Notes: generated by a model from the sequence alone, not told the origin. 64,000 bases of DNA from an uncultured Pelagibacteraceae bacterium (GCA_902585265.1 CACICY010000002.1:1-64000); one strand, 5' to 3'. Shown: positions 36,736 to 48,817, counted from the stretch's first letter. Numbers and translations are program-made.

Positions 36736-39700
36736 TTTCCTTGAAGGGGTTTGACCTTTAATTTTTTCGTCTTTAGTGAGTTTATTGCTTCTAAAAATGA
36801 ATAGGCTGTTGACATATTGGTACAATAAGGAATTTTATTTGCCAAAGTTCCTCTTCTTAATGCTAAAGCATCATTAATTCTGCTTTCACTATTTCCACCA
36901 CCTGTATTTATAACTAAAGCAATTTTTTTAGAATTTAAAATATCAACTATATGTGGTTTTCCACTACTTACTTTGTTGATTTTTCTACATTTCATTCCAT
37001 TTTTTTTTAAGATATCTGCAGTTCCTTTAGTAGCAGATAAAGTAAATCCAAGTTTTATAAGTCTTTGAGCGACACCAACAATTTCTTGTTTGTGAGAGTC
37101 TTTTACAGATAAAAATGCTAGACCCTTAGTAGGAAGAGAGTTTGCTGCTGCAATTTGACTTTTGGCTATTGCCATACCAAAGTCATCATCAAATCCCATC
37201 ACTTCACCTGTTGATTTCATCTCTGGTCCAAGCAATAGATCACTGTCTGGGAATTTATTAAATGGAAATACAGCCTCTTTAACAGCAAATTTTTTATTTG
37301 TTCTATATTTTAATTTATATTTTGAAAGTTTTTCACCTGCCATTATTCTTGATGCAATTTTGGCCAATGGAATCCCATTAGCTTTCGATACAAATGGAAC
37401 AGTTCTGCTTGCTCTTGGGTTTACCTCTATAACAAATATTTCATCCTTTTTTATTGCAAATTGAATATTTAAAAGCCCTTTAACTTTTAGCGCTAATGCT
37501 AATTTTCTCGTTTGAATTTTAATTTCTTTTAAAAGATTATCTTTGATAGAAACTGGAGGTAGACAACAAGCAGAGTCTCCAGAATGTACCCCCGCTTCTT
37601 CAATGTGCTGCATAATACCAGCAACATAAACATCTTTAGCATCAGAGATGGCGTCCACATCAACTTCCATTGCGTGATCTATAAATTTATCGATTAAAAT
37701 AGGATTTTGTTCTGAAGCTTTAAAAGCCTCATTAATAAACTTTTTAAGTTGGCTTTTATCATGAACAATCTCCATTGCTCTTCCACCTAAAACATATGAA
37801 GGTCTAACAACAACAGGTAGTCCAATTTTTTCACTTATTTTAATTGCTTGATCAAATTTGTTAGCAATTCCACTTTCTGCTTGTTTTAAATTTAATTTAA
37901 TTAATAGATCCCTAAACCTATCTCTGTCTTCTGCAAGATCAATAGAAGTATATTGAGTACCAAGTATTGGTAATTTATTCTCATGTAAGAATTTTGCTAA
38001 TTTAATTGGAGTTTGACCTCCAAATTGAGCAATAACACCTATCAGATTGCCATTTGATTTTTCTTTTAGAATTATATTTTGAACGTATTCTTCAACCAAT
38101 GGTTCAAAATATAGTCTATCACTGGTGTCATAGTCTGTTGAAACTGTTTCAGGGTTACAATTGACCATTATTGTTTCAAATCCAGCTTCTTTTAAAGAAA
38201 AGCTTGCCTGACAACAACAATAATCAAACTCTATACCTTGGCCAATTCTGTTTGGACCCCCTCCAAGTATTATTATTTTTTTCTTATTGCTTGGATTTGA
38301 CTCACACTCTGTATTTAATGAAAAGTTTCTTTGGTATGTTGAGTACATATATGGAGTAAAGGATTTAAATTCTGCTGCACAAGTATCTACCTTTTTAAAT
38401 ACAGGTAAAACTTTTAGCGCAACCCTTTTAGATCTAACAATTTGTTCTTTGATTCCGCTGATTTTTGATAACTTTTTGTCTGAAAAGCCAATAGACTTTA
38501 CTCTATTAAATTCGTTATATGTTTTGGGCAAACCCTTCTTTTTTATGTTTTTTTCTTCGTCTACTAGATCCTTAATTTGATTTAAGAACCAAGGATCAAC
38601 ATTTGATAATTTATATATTTTATCTAATGAAATATTCTTTCTAAAAGCTTCAGCAATTAATAATAGTCTATTTGGAATATTAACTTTTAAATTTTTAACA
38701 ATATCTTTTCTTGAGTAGTTAAAAAAATTATCCAATCCAGAAAGTCCAGTTTCTAAAGATACCAAAGCTTTTTGAAAAGATTCTTTGAAATTTCTTCCAA
38801 TTGCCATTGCTTCACCAACAGATCTCATTGAAGTTCCAAGTACAGCTTTGGTGTCAGAAAATTTCTCAAATGTAAATCTAGGTATTTTTGTAACCACATA
38901 ATCAATTGTTGGTTCAAATGAAGCGGGCGTCACCTTTGTTATTTCATTTTTTAACTCATCAAGAGTGTATCCCACTGCAAGTTTAGCAGCTACCTTAGCG
39001 ATCGGAAAACCTGTTGCTTTTGATGCAAGAGCAGAGGATCTTGATACTCTTGGATTCATTTCTATTATAACCATTCTTCCATTTCTAGGATTTATTGCAA
39101 ACTGAACATTTGATCCCCCTGTTTCAACTCCGATTTTTCTCAAGCAGGCAATAGATGCATTTCTCATGACCTGGTATTCTTTATCAGTTAAGGTTAAAGC
39201 TGGAGCAACTGTGATAGAGTCTCCTGTATGGATACCCATTGGATCTACATTCTCAATTGAACAAATAATTATGCAGTTATCATTTTTGTCCCGCACAACT
39301 TCCATTTCAAATTCTTTCCAACCTTCCAAAGACTCCTCAATTAAAACTTGATTTTGAGGAGACTCATTCATCCCAGTCTTGACAAGTTTAAAGAAATCTT
39401 TTTTATTTTTAGCTATTCCTCCACCTAAGCCTCCCAATGTAAAAGAGGGTCTTATAATCGCGGGTAAACCAATTTCTTTTAAACACTTAGGTGCATCCTT
39501 AAAATTATTTAAGATCTTTGATTTAGGTAGATCTAAGCCAATGTCAGACATATTTTTTCTAAATTTTTTACGATCTTCTGCATTTTCTATTGCTTTTGAC
39601 TTTGCGCCTATTAATTCGATTTTGTATTTTTTTAGTAGTCCGGCTTTTTCTGCGCTTATTGCTAAATTTAATGCAGTTTGACCCCCCATTGTTGGTAAAA

Positions 39701-39956
39701 TTGCATTAGGTTTTTCTTTTTTAATAACTTCTTCTAAAACAGGAATTGTGATGGGTTCAATATAGGTTTTATCTGCAACTCCAGGATCAGTCATAATAGT
39801 TGCAGGATTTGAATTTATTAAAACTACCTCGAAACCCTCATCTTTAAGAGCCTTACATGCTTGCGTACCTGAATAATCAAATTCACATGCTTGCCCAATT
39901 ATAATTGGTCCTGCTCCAATAACTAATATTTTTTTAATGTCTTTTCTTTTTGGCAT
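36732..39956 (-). CDS. carB: Carbamoyl-phosphate synthase large subunit
   Basis: Duplicated ATP-grasp, [42 protein letters not shown]-terminal MGS domain. Confidence 0.98.
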   Translation of the reverse strand: MPKRKDIKKILVIGAGPIIIGQACEFDYSGTQACKALKDEGFEVVLINSNPATIMTDPGVADKTYIEPITIPVLEEVIKKEKPNAILPTMGGQTALNLAISAEKAGLLKKYKIELIGAKSKAIENAEDRKKFRKNMSDIGLDLPKSKILNNFKDAPKCLKEIGLPAIIRPSFTLGGLGGGIAKNKKDFFKLVKTGMNESPQNQVLIEESLEGWKEFEMEVVRDKNDNCIIICSIENVDPMGIHTGDSITVAPALTLTDKEYQVMRNASIACLRKIGVETGGSNVQFAINPRNGRMVIIEMNPRVSRSSALASKATGFPIAKVAAKLAVGYTLDELKNEITKVTPASFEPTIDYVVTKIPRFTFEKFSDTKAVLGTSMRSVGEAMAIGRNFKESFQKALVSLETGLSGLDNFFNYSRKDIVKNLKVNIPNRLLLIAEAFRKNISLDKIYKLSNVDPWFLNQIKDLVDEEKNIKKKGLPKTYNEFNRVKSIGFSDKKLSKISGIKEQIVRSKRVALKVLPVFKKVDTCAAEFKSFTPYMYSTYQRNFSLNTECESNPSNKKKIIILGGGPNRIGQGIEFDYCCCQASFSLKEAGFETIMVNCNPETVSTDYDTSDRLYFEPLVEEYVQNIILKEKSNGNLIGVIAQFGGQTPIKLAKFLHENKLPILGTQYTSIDLAEDRDRFRDLLIKLNLKQAESGIANKFDQAIKISEKIGLPVVVRPSYVLGGRAMEIVHDKSQLKKFINEAFKASEQNPILIDKFIDHAMEVDVDAISDAKDVYVAGIMQHIEEAGVHSGDSACCLPPVSIKDNLLKEIKIQTRKLALALKVKGLLNIQFAIKKDEIFVIEVNPRASRTVPFVSKANGIPLAKIASRIMAGEKLSKYKLKYRTNKKFAVKEAVFPFNKFPDSDLLLGPEMKSTGEVMGFDDDFGMAIAKSQIAAANSLPTKGLAFLSVKDSHKQEIVGVAQRLIKLGFTLSATKGTADILKKNGMKCRKINKVSSGKPHIVDILNSKKIALVINTGGGNSESRINDALALRRGTLANKIPYCTNMSTAYSFLEAINSLKTKKLKVKPLQGN

Positions 39957-41127
39957 ATTTTTTTACATCTTGAATAAAATTATTGAATAAATATTTGCTG
40001 TCTTGCGGTCCAGGATTTGCTTCTGGATGATATTGGACAGAGAAAACAGGTTTATTTTTTAATCTTATTCCTTCAATAGAATCATCAAAAAGTGACTTAT
40101 GAGTTATTTGAATATTTTTTGATAAGCTTTTTTCTATAACAACAAAACCATGATTTTGACTTGTAATTTCAACTGAGTTAGTAATTAAATTTTTGACTGG
40201 ATGATTTGCACCTCTATGACCTAGTTTCATTTTTTTTGTTTTTGCATTCAAAGCTAAAGCTAAGATTTGATGACCAAGACAAATTCCAAAAATTGGATAT
40301 TTCAATTTTATCAATTTTTTTATATTATCAATCGCATACTCTCCAGTTGCTGCTGGGTCTCCAGGACCATTAGATAAAAAAATACCATCAGGATTAAGTT
40401 TTATAATTTCATCAGCAGTTTTTTTACAAGAAACTACTTTAACTTCACAGTTATAATCAGAAAAATATCTTAAAATATTTTTCTTTATCCCATAATCAAT
40501 TGCAACAATTTTAAACTTTGTTTTAATATTTTTTTTGTATCCAATTTTTTTTTTCCAAGTCTTAAAACCTTTCCAGATATAAGTTTTTTTAGTTGATACT
40601 TCTTTTGCAAGATCTAGTCTGTTTAAACCAGGCCATTTTATCGACATATTAATTAGTTTTTTTACGTTGAATTTTCCTTTTTTATTATTTGAAATAGTAC
40701 CTTTTGGAGCACCTTTATCTCTTATAAAGTTTGTTAAACTTCTTGTATCCAGTCCAGTTAAACCAACTATTTTGTTTTTTTTAAGCCATTCATCTAATGT
40801 TCTTAAAGCTCTATAATTTGAGGGAGAAGTAATCTCAGAATTAAATATTACACCTTTTGTCCAAACTTTATCTGACTCAAAATCCTCATTGTTGGTCCCA
40901 ACATTTCCTATATGAGGAAATGTAAAGTTGATAATTTGTCCAGCATACGATGGGTCTGACATAATTTCCTGATATCCTGTTAAAGATGTATTAAAACAAA
41001 CCTCACCAGTTGAAGTTCCCTGGTATCCAAGCCCGATACCTCTAAAAACCAGCTTATTATCTAGAACTAAAATACCTGTTGGAAATTGTTGTTTAATTGC
41101 AATTTTATTTTGTTGTTTTTTGTTCAA
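39934..41127 (-). CDS. carA: Carbamoyl-phosphate synthase small subunit
   Basis: [28 protein letters not shown] glutaminase motif, [12 protein letters not shown]. Confidence 0.98.
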   Translation of the reverse strand: MNKKQQNKIAIKQQFPTGILVLDNKLVFRGIGLGYQGTSTGEVCFNTSLTGYQEIMSDPSYAGQIINFTFPHIGNVGTNNEDFESDKVWTKGVIFNSEITSPSNYRALRTLDEWLKKNKIVGLTGLDTRSLTNFIRDKGAPKGTISNNKKGKFNVKKLINMSIKWPGLNRLDLAKEVSTKKTYIWKGFKTWKKKIGYKKNIKTKFKIVAIDYGIKKNILRYFSDYNCEVKVVSCKKTADEIIKLNPDGIFLSNGPGDPAATGEYAIDNIKKLIKLKYPIFGICLGHQILALALNAKTKKMKLGHRGANHPVKNLITNSVEITSQNHGFVVIEKSLSKNIQITHKSLFDDSIEGIRLKNKPVFSVQYHPEANPGPQDSKYLFNNFIQDVKKYAKKKRH

Positions 41128-41250
41128 TTACAACTCATGAGTTAAAGGTCTATACAATAAAACCTTTTTTTGCGCAACACATCTAATGTATATTTTGTAA
41201 AAAAAATATTTTTCTTTTTGAAGAATTTTCTCAATACGCTAAGATTAAAT

Positions 41251-41715
41251 ATGTCACTTAGAGAAAGTATAGAGTTAGACTACAAAACAGCTTTAAAAGC
41301 TAAAGATAAAAATAAAATATCAACTTACAGGTTAATATTATCTGGGATTAAGGATTTGGATATTAATAATAGATCTGGGACTGAAAAAAAAGAGACAGAT
41401 AATGAGGATATCAAGAAATTACTAAAAAAAATGATTAAACAACGTAGCGAATCAATTGAGTTATATAAAAAAAATAATCGTAAAGATCTCCAGGATATAG
41501 AAGAACAAGAAGTGAGTGTAATTAGTCAATACTTACCTAAACAGATTAGCGAAGAGGATACCAAGAAAATATGTGAAAAAGCAATTAAATCAACAGGCGC
41601 AAATTCAATAAAGGATATGGGAAAAGTTATGGGTGAATTAAAGAAAAATAATGCCGATAGTATTGATTTTTCTAAAGCGGGAGCGATTATAAAAGAATTA
41701 TTAAATCAAAAATGA
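41251..41715 (+). CDS. GatB/YqeY domain protein
   Basis: LRESIELDYKTALKAKDKNKISTYRLILSGIKD, YLPKQISEEDTKKICEKAI; start set to MSLRES. Confidence 0.92.
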   Translation: MSLRESIELDYKTALKAKDKNKISTYRLILSGIKDLDINNRSGTEKKETDNEDIKKLLKKMIKQRSESIELYKKNNRKDLQDIEEQEVSVISQYLPKQISEEDTKKICEKAIKSTGANSIKDMGKVMGELKKNNADSIDFSKAGAIIKELLNQK

Positions 41716-43487
41716 AATATCCCAAGGAGTACTTACAAGAAATAAAAACTAGGTTAAAAGTTTCAACTGTAGTTTCTAAAACTGTAAGCTTGAAAAAAAG
41801 AGGAAAGGAATATGTAGGTCTTTCGCCATTTAAGACTGAAAAAACACCTTCTTTTACAGTAAATGATGAAAAGGAATTTTATCATTGCTTTAGCACTGCA
41901 GAGCATGGAAATATTTTTGATTTTGTTATGAAGACTCAAAACTTAAAATTTGGCGAGTCAGTTAAGTATTTAGCAAATTTAGCAGGAATGAGGCCTTATA
42001 CATTTTCAAAAGAGGATGAGATAAGAGAAGAAAAATGGAATAAGTATAAATTAGTATATGCAAAATATGTAGAGTTTTATCATAAAGATCTTTTCAAAAA
42101 TCCTCTAGCAAAAAAAGCAAAGGATTATTTAAAAAATAGAAGTTTAACTATTGAAGAAGTAAAGAAATTTAAAATTGGATATGTTTCAAATGATGAAAAG
42201 TTTAAAGAAGAGATTTTTAAGGAATTTACTGAAAGTGAAATCAAAGAAACTGGATTATTTTATTTTGACGAAAATAAAAAAAAAAATGTAGATAGATTTA
42301 GAGACAGAGTAATTTTTCCAATAAACAATATTTCAGGTGACCCGATAGCTCTTGGAGGAAGAATTTTAGAAGATAATAAATATCTTGCTAAGTATATTAA
42401 CTCACCAGAAACTCCTTTTTTTAAAAAAGGATCCAATCTCTATAACCTAGATTTTACAAGAAAACTTTCAAATAATTCAGAAAACATATTTCTTGTTGAA
42501 GGTTATATGGATGTAGTTGCTCTTAGTAAAAATAAAGTGGAAAACGTTGTTGCTAATTTGGGTACTTCTTTAACTACAAGGCAAGTATTAACTCTTAATC
42601 AATTTTTTCGACATATCACCGTTTGTTTTGATGGTGACGAAAGTGGATATAAAGCAGCTTTAAGAGCAGCAGAAAATTCTATTATTGAATTAAAACCTGA
42701 AAAAGAAATTTCATTTTTATTTTTACCCGACAAACATGATCCAGATAGTTTTGTAAATGAAAAGGGAAAGGATTTTTTTGAAAATTTTTCAAAAAACAAT
42801 TCTGTACCTATTCATAAATTTATATTTAATCATTACTCGAAAGAAATGAATGATAACCCTTCATCAAGGGCTATTTTTGAAAAAAAACTTAGAACAATTG
42901 CATCTACAATTAAAGATGAATTTATTAAAAAATATGTACTTGAAGAATTTTTAGATAAAATTTCTGAGTTAACACCAAATACAAACTTTAAATATAAAAA
43001 AAATTATATCAGATCCACAAAATCACTTAGATCAACTCAGAATTATTACAACGAAACAAAGTCTTTCACAGCTATTGATATTAAAGAATTTTCTTTTTTG
43101 TATATTTTACTAAAAAAACCTGAGCTTATAAAAGAGAATTTTAATTTAATAGAAAATGTAAAACTATTTAGTAGTGAAAATAAATTATTACTTGAAGAAA
43201 TTGTTAATCAAACAAATAATTTTGAAAATACTAATGTTGAAAATTTGAAAATTGACCAAGGTTTGATAGATAGAGTTTTTAAGTATGCATCTATTAAGCA
43301 TATATTAGTTAAAAACTTAAATGATGACCAAAAAATTCTTGAAATATTGTCTGAGTTAATAAGAGACCTTAAAAATTATGAACTTGAATTAAGAATTTCA
43401 GATTTAGAATCAAGATTTTCAAAGGATTTAAGTGAGGCAACTTTTAATGAGTTAAAAGAGCTTAAAAAACTGCAAAAAATCAATTAA
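41712..43487 (+). CDS. dnaG: DNA primase
   Basis: [36 protein letters not shown] Toprim, [14 protein letters not shown]. Confidence 0.97.
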   Translation: MKYPKEYLQEIKTRLKVSTVVSKTVSLKKRGKEYVGLSPFKTEKTPSFTVNDEKEFYHCFSTAEHGNIFDFVMKTQNLKFGESVKYLANLAGMRPYTFSKEDEIREEKWNKYKLVYAKYVEFYHKDLFKNPLAKKAKDYLKNRSLTIEEVKKFKIGYVSNDEKFKEEIFKEFTESEIKETGLFYFDENKKKNVDRFRDRVIFPINNISGDPIALGGRILEDNKYLAKYINSPETPFFKKGSNLYNLDFTRKLSNNSENIFLVEGYMDVVALSKNKVENVVANLGTSLTTRQVLTLNQFFRHITVCFDGDESGYKAALRAAENSIIELKPEKEISFLFLPDKHDPDSFVNEKGKDFFENFSKNNSVPIHKFIFNHYSKEMNDNPSSRAIFEKKLRTIASTIKDEFIKKYVLEEFLDKISELTPNTNFKYKKNYIRSTKSLRSTQNYYNETKSFTAIDIKEFSFLYILLKKPELIKENFNLIENVKLFSSENKLLLEEIVNQTNNFENTNVENLKIDQGLIDRVFKYASIKHILVKNLNDDQKILEILSELIRDLKNYELELRISDLESRFSKDLSEATFNELKELKKLQKIN

Positions 43488-43552
43488 ATTTAAATCAGAA
43501 TCCCATAGATTTTTATAATTTTAGCATTATATACAGACTGAACTTTTTTATT

Positions 43553-45391
43553 GTGGAACGTATAATTACTAAATCATTTGCAAGATTAATGGGCAGAGGT
43601 GTCCATAGGGGTTTTATTACTCATGAGGAATTAAATAAATCTTTAGGGAAAAGAAATTTATCTAACGATAACTTAGAGCAAGCATTTATTCATATTCTTG
43701 ACGAAAAAATAATATTAGTTGAAAAAAAAGCTGACTATAAAGTATTGCGAAAAAAAGAAAACGGCTCGAAAGAAGAAGGTAAGTCAATCGAGAAAAGTGA
43801 CGACCCCATAAGAATGTATCTAAGAGAGATGGGCGGAGTTGAACTTCTATCCAGAGAAGGCGAAATTGCTATAGCTAAAAGAATTGAGGCAGGAAAAGAT
43901 GTGATGCTTAATGCCCTTTCCCAAAGTCCTATTACAGCTCAACAGTTTTTTGAATGGAATAATAAACTTCAGAATGATGAAATTCTAGTTAGAGAAATAA
44001 TAGATATAGATACGAATTATATGGAAGACGAGGATACTGGTCAAAGTGCAAAACAGAAAAAATCTGATGATAGTGGGGGTAGCCAGAATACTGAGGACAC
44101 ATCAGGTAATTCCGAAGATGATGAATTTAATCCAACACTTGCTGCAATGGAAACCGAAATAAAACCTAAAGTTTTACAAACAGTTTATAATTTAACTAAA
44201 GAATATAACAAACTTATAAAGTATCAAAAAGAGAAACTTGATTGTGTATTAAATTCCAAACAATTTTCACCCTCAAAAGAAAAAAATTATAAAAAAATAG
44301 TTGATGATATTTTAGAAAATATAAAAACCCTTCAATTGTCTCCTTCAGTATTAGAGGAGCTAGTTCAAAAGCACTATGTTGAAAATCGCAAAGTTATATC
44401 ATTAGAGGGAAATTTATTAAGGCTCGCTTTAAATGATAAAATTTCAAGAGATGAATTTATTAAATTTTACGTTGGGAATGAAATAAACCCTAACTTGAAA
44501 AATTTCTTAGATACAAATGAGATTTGGAAGAAGTTTCTTCAGAAACACAAAACAGAATTTAAAAACATTAGAGATAGACTAGTTGAAATAAGTAATAAAC
44601 TCGGAATTTCTGTGACAGATTACAAGTTAATGGTTAGCAGAATTCAAAAGGGTGAAAAGGAATCAAGAATAGCAAAAAAAGAAATGGTTGAAGCAAATCT
44701 AAGATTAGTAATTTCCATAGCTAAAAAATATACTAATAGAGGTTTGCAGTTTTTGGATTTAATTCAAGAAGGAAATATAGGATTAATGAAGGCAGTTGAT
44801 AAATTTGAATACAGAAGAGGATATAAGTTTTCCACATATGCAACATGGTGGATAAGGCAAGCAATAACAAGATCAATTGCAGATCAGGCTAGAACTATTA
44901 GAATCCCAGTACATATGATTGAGACAATTAATAAAATTGTAAGAACTCAAAGGTTAATTTTAAGTGAATTTGGTAGAGAGGCCACTCCCGAGGAACTTGC
45001 TAAAAAATTAAGAATGCCACTAGAAAAAGTAAGAAAAGTTTTAAAAATTTCAAAAGAACCTGTGTCATTAGAAAAACCAGTTGGAGATGAAGAAGATAGT
45101 AGCTTAGGAGACTTTATAGAGGATACAAAAGCACTGGCACCTTTAGAGCAAGCGATTAAATCTAATTTAAGCGAAGCTACTACAAAAATTCTCTCAACCC
45201 TTACTCCAAGGGAAGAGAGAGTTTTAAGAATGAGGTTTGGAGTAGGTATGAATACAGACCACACATTAGAAGAGGTTGGGTTGCAATTCTCAGTAACTAG
45301 AGAGAGAATTCGTCAAATAGAGGCAAAGGCACTAAGAAAATTGAAGCATCCTAGTAGATCTAAACAGCTTAAAAGTTTCTTAGAAAGCTAA
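43553..45391 (+). CDS. rpoD: RNA polymerase sigma factor RpoD (GTG start)
   Basis: [29 protein letters not shown], region 2 [17 protein letters not shown], region 4 [10 protein letters not shown]; initiation codon GTG at 43553. Confidence 0.98.
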   Translation: MERIITKSFARLMGRGVHRGFITHEELNKSLGKRNLSNDNLEQAFIHILDEKIILVEKKADYKVLRKKENGSKEEGKSIEKSDDPIRMYLREMGGVELLSREGEIAIAKRIEAGKDVMLNALSQSPITAQQFFEWNNKLQNDEILVREIIDIDTNYMEDEDTGQSAKQKKSDDSGGSQNTEDTSGNSEDDEFNPTLAAMETEIKPKVLQTVYNLTKEYNKLIKYQKEKLDCVLNSKQFSPSKEKNYKKIVDDILENIKTLQLSPSVLEELVQKHYVENRKVISLEGNLLRLALNDKISRDEFIKFYVGNEINPNLKNFLDTNEIWKKFLQKHKTEFKNIRDRLVEISNKLGISVTDYKLMVSRIQKGEKESRIAKKEMVEANLRLVISIAKKYTNRGLQFLDLIQEGNIGLMKAVDKFEYRRGYKFSTYATWWIRQAITRSIADQARTIRIPVHMIETINKIVRTQRLILSEFGREATPEELAKKLRMPLEKVRKVLKISKEPVSLEKPVGDEEDSSLGDFIEDTKALAPLEQAIKSNLSEATTKILSTLTPREERVLRMRFGVGMNTDHTLEEVGLQFSVTRERIRQIEAKALRKLKHPSRSKQLKSFLES

Positions 45392-45394
45392 AAA

Positions 45395-45469
45395 GGGCCG
45401 TTAGCTCAATAGTAGAGTACTGCATTGACATTGCAGGGGTAGTTGGAGCGTAACCAACACGGCCCACCA
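45395..45469 (+). tRNA. tRNA-Val (GAC), with atypical D- and T-loops
   Basis: 7-bp acceptor GGGCCGT/ACGGCCC, anticodon arm CTGCA-TTGACAT-TGCAG, T stem GTTGG/CCAAC with loop AGCGTAA, encoded CCA. Confidence 0.85.
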
Positions 45470-45516
45470 TTTAATTGATAAGTACTAAAAAATGTTATAT
45501 TCAATATTATTTTCTT

Positions 45517-45593
45517 GGGCCTGTAGCTCAGTTGGTTAGAGCAGTACACTCATAATGTATTGGTCCCAGGTTCGAGTCCTGGCGGGCCCACCA
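45517..45593 (+). tRNA. tRNA with CAT anticodon (elongator Met or lysidine Ile2)
   Basis: GGGCCTG/CGGGCCC acceptor, anticodon loop CTCATAA, TTCGAGT T-loop, encoded CCA; Met vs Ile2 not resolved. Confidence 0.9.
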
Positions 45594-45594
45594 C

Positions 45595-46185
45595 TTATTT
45601 TATAATAAATTCTTCTAAAGATTTAAATAAAGAATTTATATCACCATCGTTATTTTGAATAATTGACTTAAATTCCTCTTTTTGAGTTCTAGCCAAACTT
45701 AAACCTTCAACAATAAGATCTCTTATTAGTGGTCGTTCAGCATTTTTTGTATAAATTCTCCAATCTATTTTAATTTCAGGATTTTTAGCAGTCTCTTCCA
45801 ACACTGTATTTACAATTGTATATTTTTCACTTAGTTTTTTTTCAGAAATAATAGTAATCTTAGGATCAGAATAATCCACCAATCTACTTGAAAAACTTTT
45901 CAAGAAATAACTCTTAAATAATTTTTTGTATTTGATTTTTTGATCTTCATTTAGACTTTTACGATATTTTCCCAAAGTATACATTCCAATACCATGGATA
46001 TCTACATTGGTTTCTGCAATATTATTCAATTTAATTATCTTAGACTCAACAGGATCTGAACTAGATAGTATTATTGAAGCCTCGTTGACTATTTCTGCTA
46101 TTAACTTACTTGGCTCTTTTGCTTCTAAAGGAATTATGAATATTGATATTAAAAATATTATTGAGTTTATTTTAGTCTTAAACAT
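45595..46185 (-). CDS. mlaC: MlaC/Ttg2D phospholipid-transport periplasmic protein
   Basis: Signal peptide, YRKSLNEDQKIKYKKLFKSYFLKSFSSRL, DWRIYTKNAERPLIRDLIVEGLSLARTQKEEFKSII. Confidence 0.9.
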   Translation of the reverse strand: MFKTKINSIIFLISIFIIPLEAKEPSKLIAEIVNEASIILSSSDPVESKIIKLNNIAETNVDIHGIGMYTLGKYRKSLNEDQKIKYKKLFKSYFLKSFSSRLVDYSDPKITIISEKKLSEKYTIVNTVLEETAKNPEIKIDWRIYTKNAERPLIRDLIVEGLSLARTQKEEFKSIIQNNDGDINSLFKSLEEFIIK

Positions 46186-46191
46186 TAAAAA

Positions 46192-46995
46192 TTATTGAGT
46201 ATCTATTTCTTCCCAATCATCGTCATTTAAAGTTTCTGTAGTTTCATCAATATTTAAAATTTTTCTTTTTCTGTCCTGTAAGTAAAGACTCCTTACTGAT
46301 GCATAAAGATCTAAAGAGTTTTTTTCAAGACTTTCAAATGCTTCTAAATTTTTTGCTCTAAAATCAACTCCTGCTGTGAGTCTTGAGTAATAATAGTCAG
46401 AATTTTCAAAATATTTTGTATTATTTGCCACTGTAACATTGTACCAGGCATCACCACCAGAAAAATTGACTAAAGATCCTAAAGAGTCTCTGACAGTCGT
46501 AGGTCCAAGGACTGGAAGAACAAAATAACATCCTTCTTTAACTCCCCAAGTTCCTAAAGTTTGACCATAATCCTCTTTATCTAATTTATCTAGTCCATAA
46601 TAAGAGGCTACATCAAATATGCCTGCGATACCTAATGTAGAATTAATTGAAAATCTCAAAGCATTAATTCCCGCTTCTTTTATTTGTCCTTGCAAAATAT
46701 TATTCGGTACCGTCACTACATTGGTTAGATTGCTTAATGCGTTACTGGTTCCCGATCTAATTGGTTTTGGCAAGTATCTGTAGCCTTTAGCAATTGGTTT
46801 AAAAAATATTTTGTCTAATCCTTGGTTAAAAGCAAAAATACCTCTGTTAACAGTTTCAAAACAGTCTTTTACTTCGGTATTTTTATCTTTTGAATTATTT
46901 TTTATTTTTAAAGCGCCGTCAGATCCAGCAAAAACATTTATAATTAGGACTTGAGAAAGGATTAGAATTAAAAATATTTTTATAAACTTTTTCAT
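46192..46995 (-). CDS. mlaA: MlaA/VacJ lipoprotein family
   Basis: ETVNRGIFAFNQGLDKIFFKPIAKGYRYLPKPIRSGTSNALSNL, DYGQTLGTWGVKEGCYFVLPVLGPTTVRDSLG. Confidence 0.93.
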   Translation of the reverse strand: MKKFIKIFLILILSQVLIINVFAGSDGALKIKNNSKDKNTEVKDCFETVNRGIFAFNQGLDKIFFKPIAKGYRYLPKPIRSGTSNALSNLTNVVTVPNNILQGQIKEAGINALRFSINSTLGIAGIFDVASYYGLDKLDKEDYGQTLGTWGVKEGCYFVLPVLGPTTVRDSLGSLVNFSGGDAWYNVTVANNTKYFENSDYYYSRLTAGVDFRAKNLEAFESLEKNSLDLYASVRSLYLQDRKRKILNIDETTETLNDDDWEEIDTQ

Positions 46996-47038
46996 TCAAG
47001 CATTTTATAATATATCTTCTAGTTATTTAAAGATTTAA

Positions 47039-47785
47039 TTGTTTGAAATAATGCAGAAAAATGTTGAAAAAATGACTACTAATTATTCTCCAAATTTTGA
47101 TCCTAAAAAAAGAGATAAAAATAAAATAAAATATTTAATCTATCATTATACTGGAATGAAAAATGATAAAATAGCTATTAAAAAGTTAACAGGCTATAAT
47201 TCTAATGTAAGTTGTCATTATTATATAACTGCATCTGGTAAACTAATCCAAATAGTTCCAGATTTATACACAGCATGGCATGCTGGTAAATCAAACTGGC
47301 AGAAATATAAGTCACTTAACTACAACTCCATAGGTGTTGAGGTCTCAAACCCTGGTCATGAGCATGGCTATAAAAAATTTAATGATAATCAAATTAAATC
47401 ATTAATTAAAATTTCGAAATATCTGATAAAAAAATATAAAATTCATAAAAAAAATATTTTAGGTCACTCAGATATTGCTCCTTTAAGAAAAATAGATCCA
47501 GGAGAAAAGTTTCCTTGGAAACTTTTACATGAAAAGAAAATTGGAATTTGGCATAATGTAAATAATTACAAAATTAAATTTTCTAGTAATAAAAGATTGG
47601 AATTTAACTTGGATAAATTTAAAAAATATTTAAATAAAATAGGTTATAAAATTGAATATTCTGACCCTTATCAATTAAGAAAACTTATCAAAGTTTTTCA
47701 AATGAGATTTAGACCTGAGTTAGTTAATGGAAAATTAGATTTTGAATGTTATATGATAGCAAAATCCCTTTATAATCTTAAATAA
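47039..47785 (+). CDS. N-acetylmuramoyl-L-alanine amidase (AmpD/AmiD-like)
   Basis: YLIYHYTGM, YNSIGVEVSNPGHEHGY, ILGHSDIAPLRKIDPGEKFPW; track start is TTG, true start may be ATG 47051 or 47072. Confidence 0.9.
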   Translation: MFEIMQKNVEKMTTNYSPNFDPKKRDKNKIKYLIYHYTGMKNDKIAIKKLTGYNSNVSCHYYITASGKLIQIVPDLYTAWHAGKSNWQKYKSLNYNSIGVEVSNPGHEHGYKKFNDNQIKSLIKISKYLIKKYKIHKKNILGHSDIAPLRKIDPGEKFPWKLLHEKKIGIWHNVNNYKIKFSSNKRLEFNLDKFKKYLNKIGYKIEYSDPYQLRKLIKVFQMRFRPELVNGKLDFECYMIAKSLYNLK

Positions 47786-47819
47786 TAAAGAATTGAATTT
47801 TATAGAAAAATTTATATTG

Positions 47820-48185
47820 TCCAACAGCCAGATAAAAGACTTATCGCTTTAATTTATTAAGGAGGAAAGTCCGGGCTCTACAAAGACACAGTGCCAGTTA
47901 ATGGCTGGCGGGGGCGACCCTAGGGATAGTGCCACAGAAAATAAACCGCCTTATCAAGGCAAGGGTGAAAAGGTGTGGTAAGAGCACACCGGCTATGTTG
48001 GTAACAGCTAGCGCATGGAAAACCCCACTGGGAGCAAGACTGAGTAGAGATGACACTGTTAGAAATAACAAAAAGCAGTCTTTGGCTAGTCATCAGGGTT
48101 AGTTGCTTGAGCCTTAAAGTGATTTAAGGCCTAGAGAAATGATAAGTTTAAACGACAGAACCCGGCTTATATTTTATCTGGCACT
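47820..48185 (+). ncRNA. rnpB: RNase P RNA (class A)
   Basis: GGAGGAAAGTCCGGGCTC and AGAACCCGGCTTAT conserved core, GCCACAGAAA..., terminal helix GCCAGATAAAA/TTTTATCTGGC; boundaries approximate. Confidence 0.95.
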
Positions 48186-48307
48186 AACAAGTTAAGAAAA
48201 AATCTTAAAATAATAATTATCTTTGAATCATAAAAATTCGAAACTATGTTTTGAGAACAAAATAAGAATAAATAATTCATTTTATATATTGACGATATAA
48301 TATAAAA

Positions 48308-48331
48308 CCCATAATATCCCATAAAATCCCA
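48308..48331. promoter_or_regulatory. Probable MraZ operator: three CCCA direct repeats at 10-bp period
   Basis: CCCATAATATCCCATAAAATCCCA directly upstream of mraZ (reverse complement TGGG-N6-TGGG-N6-TGGG). Confidence 0.7.
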
Positions 48332-48351
48332 AAAAAGGGAAATTATGGATT

Positions 48352-48807
48352 ATGTTTTTATCTACTTACGAAAACAAATTAGACAAAAAAGGAAGGGTGT
48401 CCGTGCCTGCTAGTTTTAGAAGCTATTTGTCTAATATGGGATACAACGGAATCATATGTTTTCCATCATTTAATAACCAATCAATTGAGGCTTGGCCTCA
48501 AGATAGAATTGAAAAAATTTCCAATGCAATAGATACTCTTAATCCATTTGAGGATAAGAAAGATTATTTTGCAACCTCGATACTATCAGAAAGTATTAAC
48601 TTACAATTTGATAGTGAAGGAAGAATTCTCATTACAGAAAAATTATTAAGACATGCAAAAATTAAAAATAGCATGTTGTTTGTTGGTCAGGGAAAAACCT
48701 TTCAAATATGGGAACCAACAAGCTTTGAAAAATTTAGGGTCACTGCTAGAAAAAAATCAAATATTAATAGGGCTAACCTTAAATGGGAGCAAAAACTTAA
48801 TAACTAA
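48352..48807 (+). CDS. mraZ: Division/cell wall cluster transcriptional repressor MraZ
   Basis: FLSTYENKLDKKGRVSVPASFR (first AbrB-like repeat), FDSEGRILITEKLLRHA (second). Confidence 0.95.
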   Translation: MFLSTYENKLDKKGRVSVPASFRSYLSNMGYNGIICFPSFNNQSIEAWPQDRIEKISNAIDTLNPFEDKKDYFATSILSESINLQFDSEGRILITEKLLRHAKIKNSMLFVGQGKTFQIWEPTSFEKFRVTARKKSNINRANLKWEQKLNN

Positions 48808-48817
48808 AGGGGGATAA

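Noticed and set aside
37162-39681. Several plus-strand ORFs of 60-100 aa across carB
   Set aside because: All antisense to carB; no independent start context or domain signal.
44947-45264. 105-aa minus-strand ORF opposite rpoD region 3-4
   Set aside because: Shadow ORF of the strongly conserved rpoD sequence.
48225-48229. Single GANTC site upstream of mraZ/ftsZ as a CcrM-control signal
   Set aside because: One site in about 165 bp is not beyond chance; no cluster.
48270-48302. TTGACG / TATAAT as a mraZ promoter
   Set aside because: The two hexamer-like strings are almost adjacent, not 16-18 bp apart; TATAAT may be a -10 but no convincing -35.
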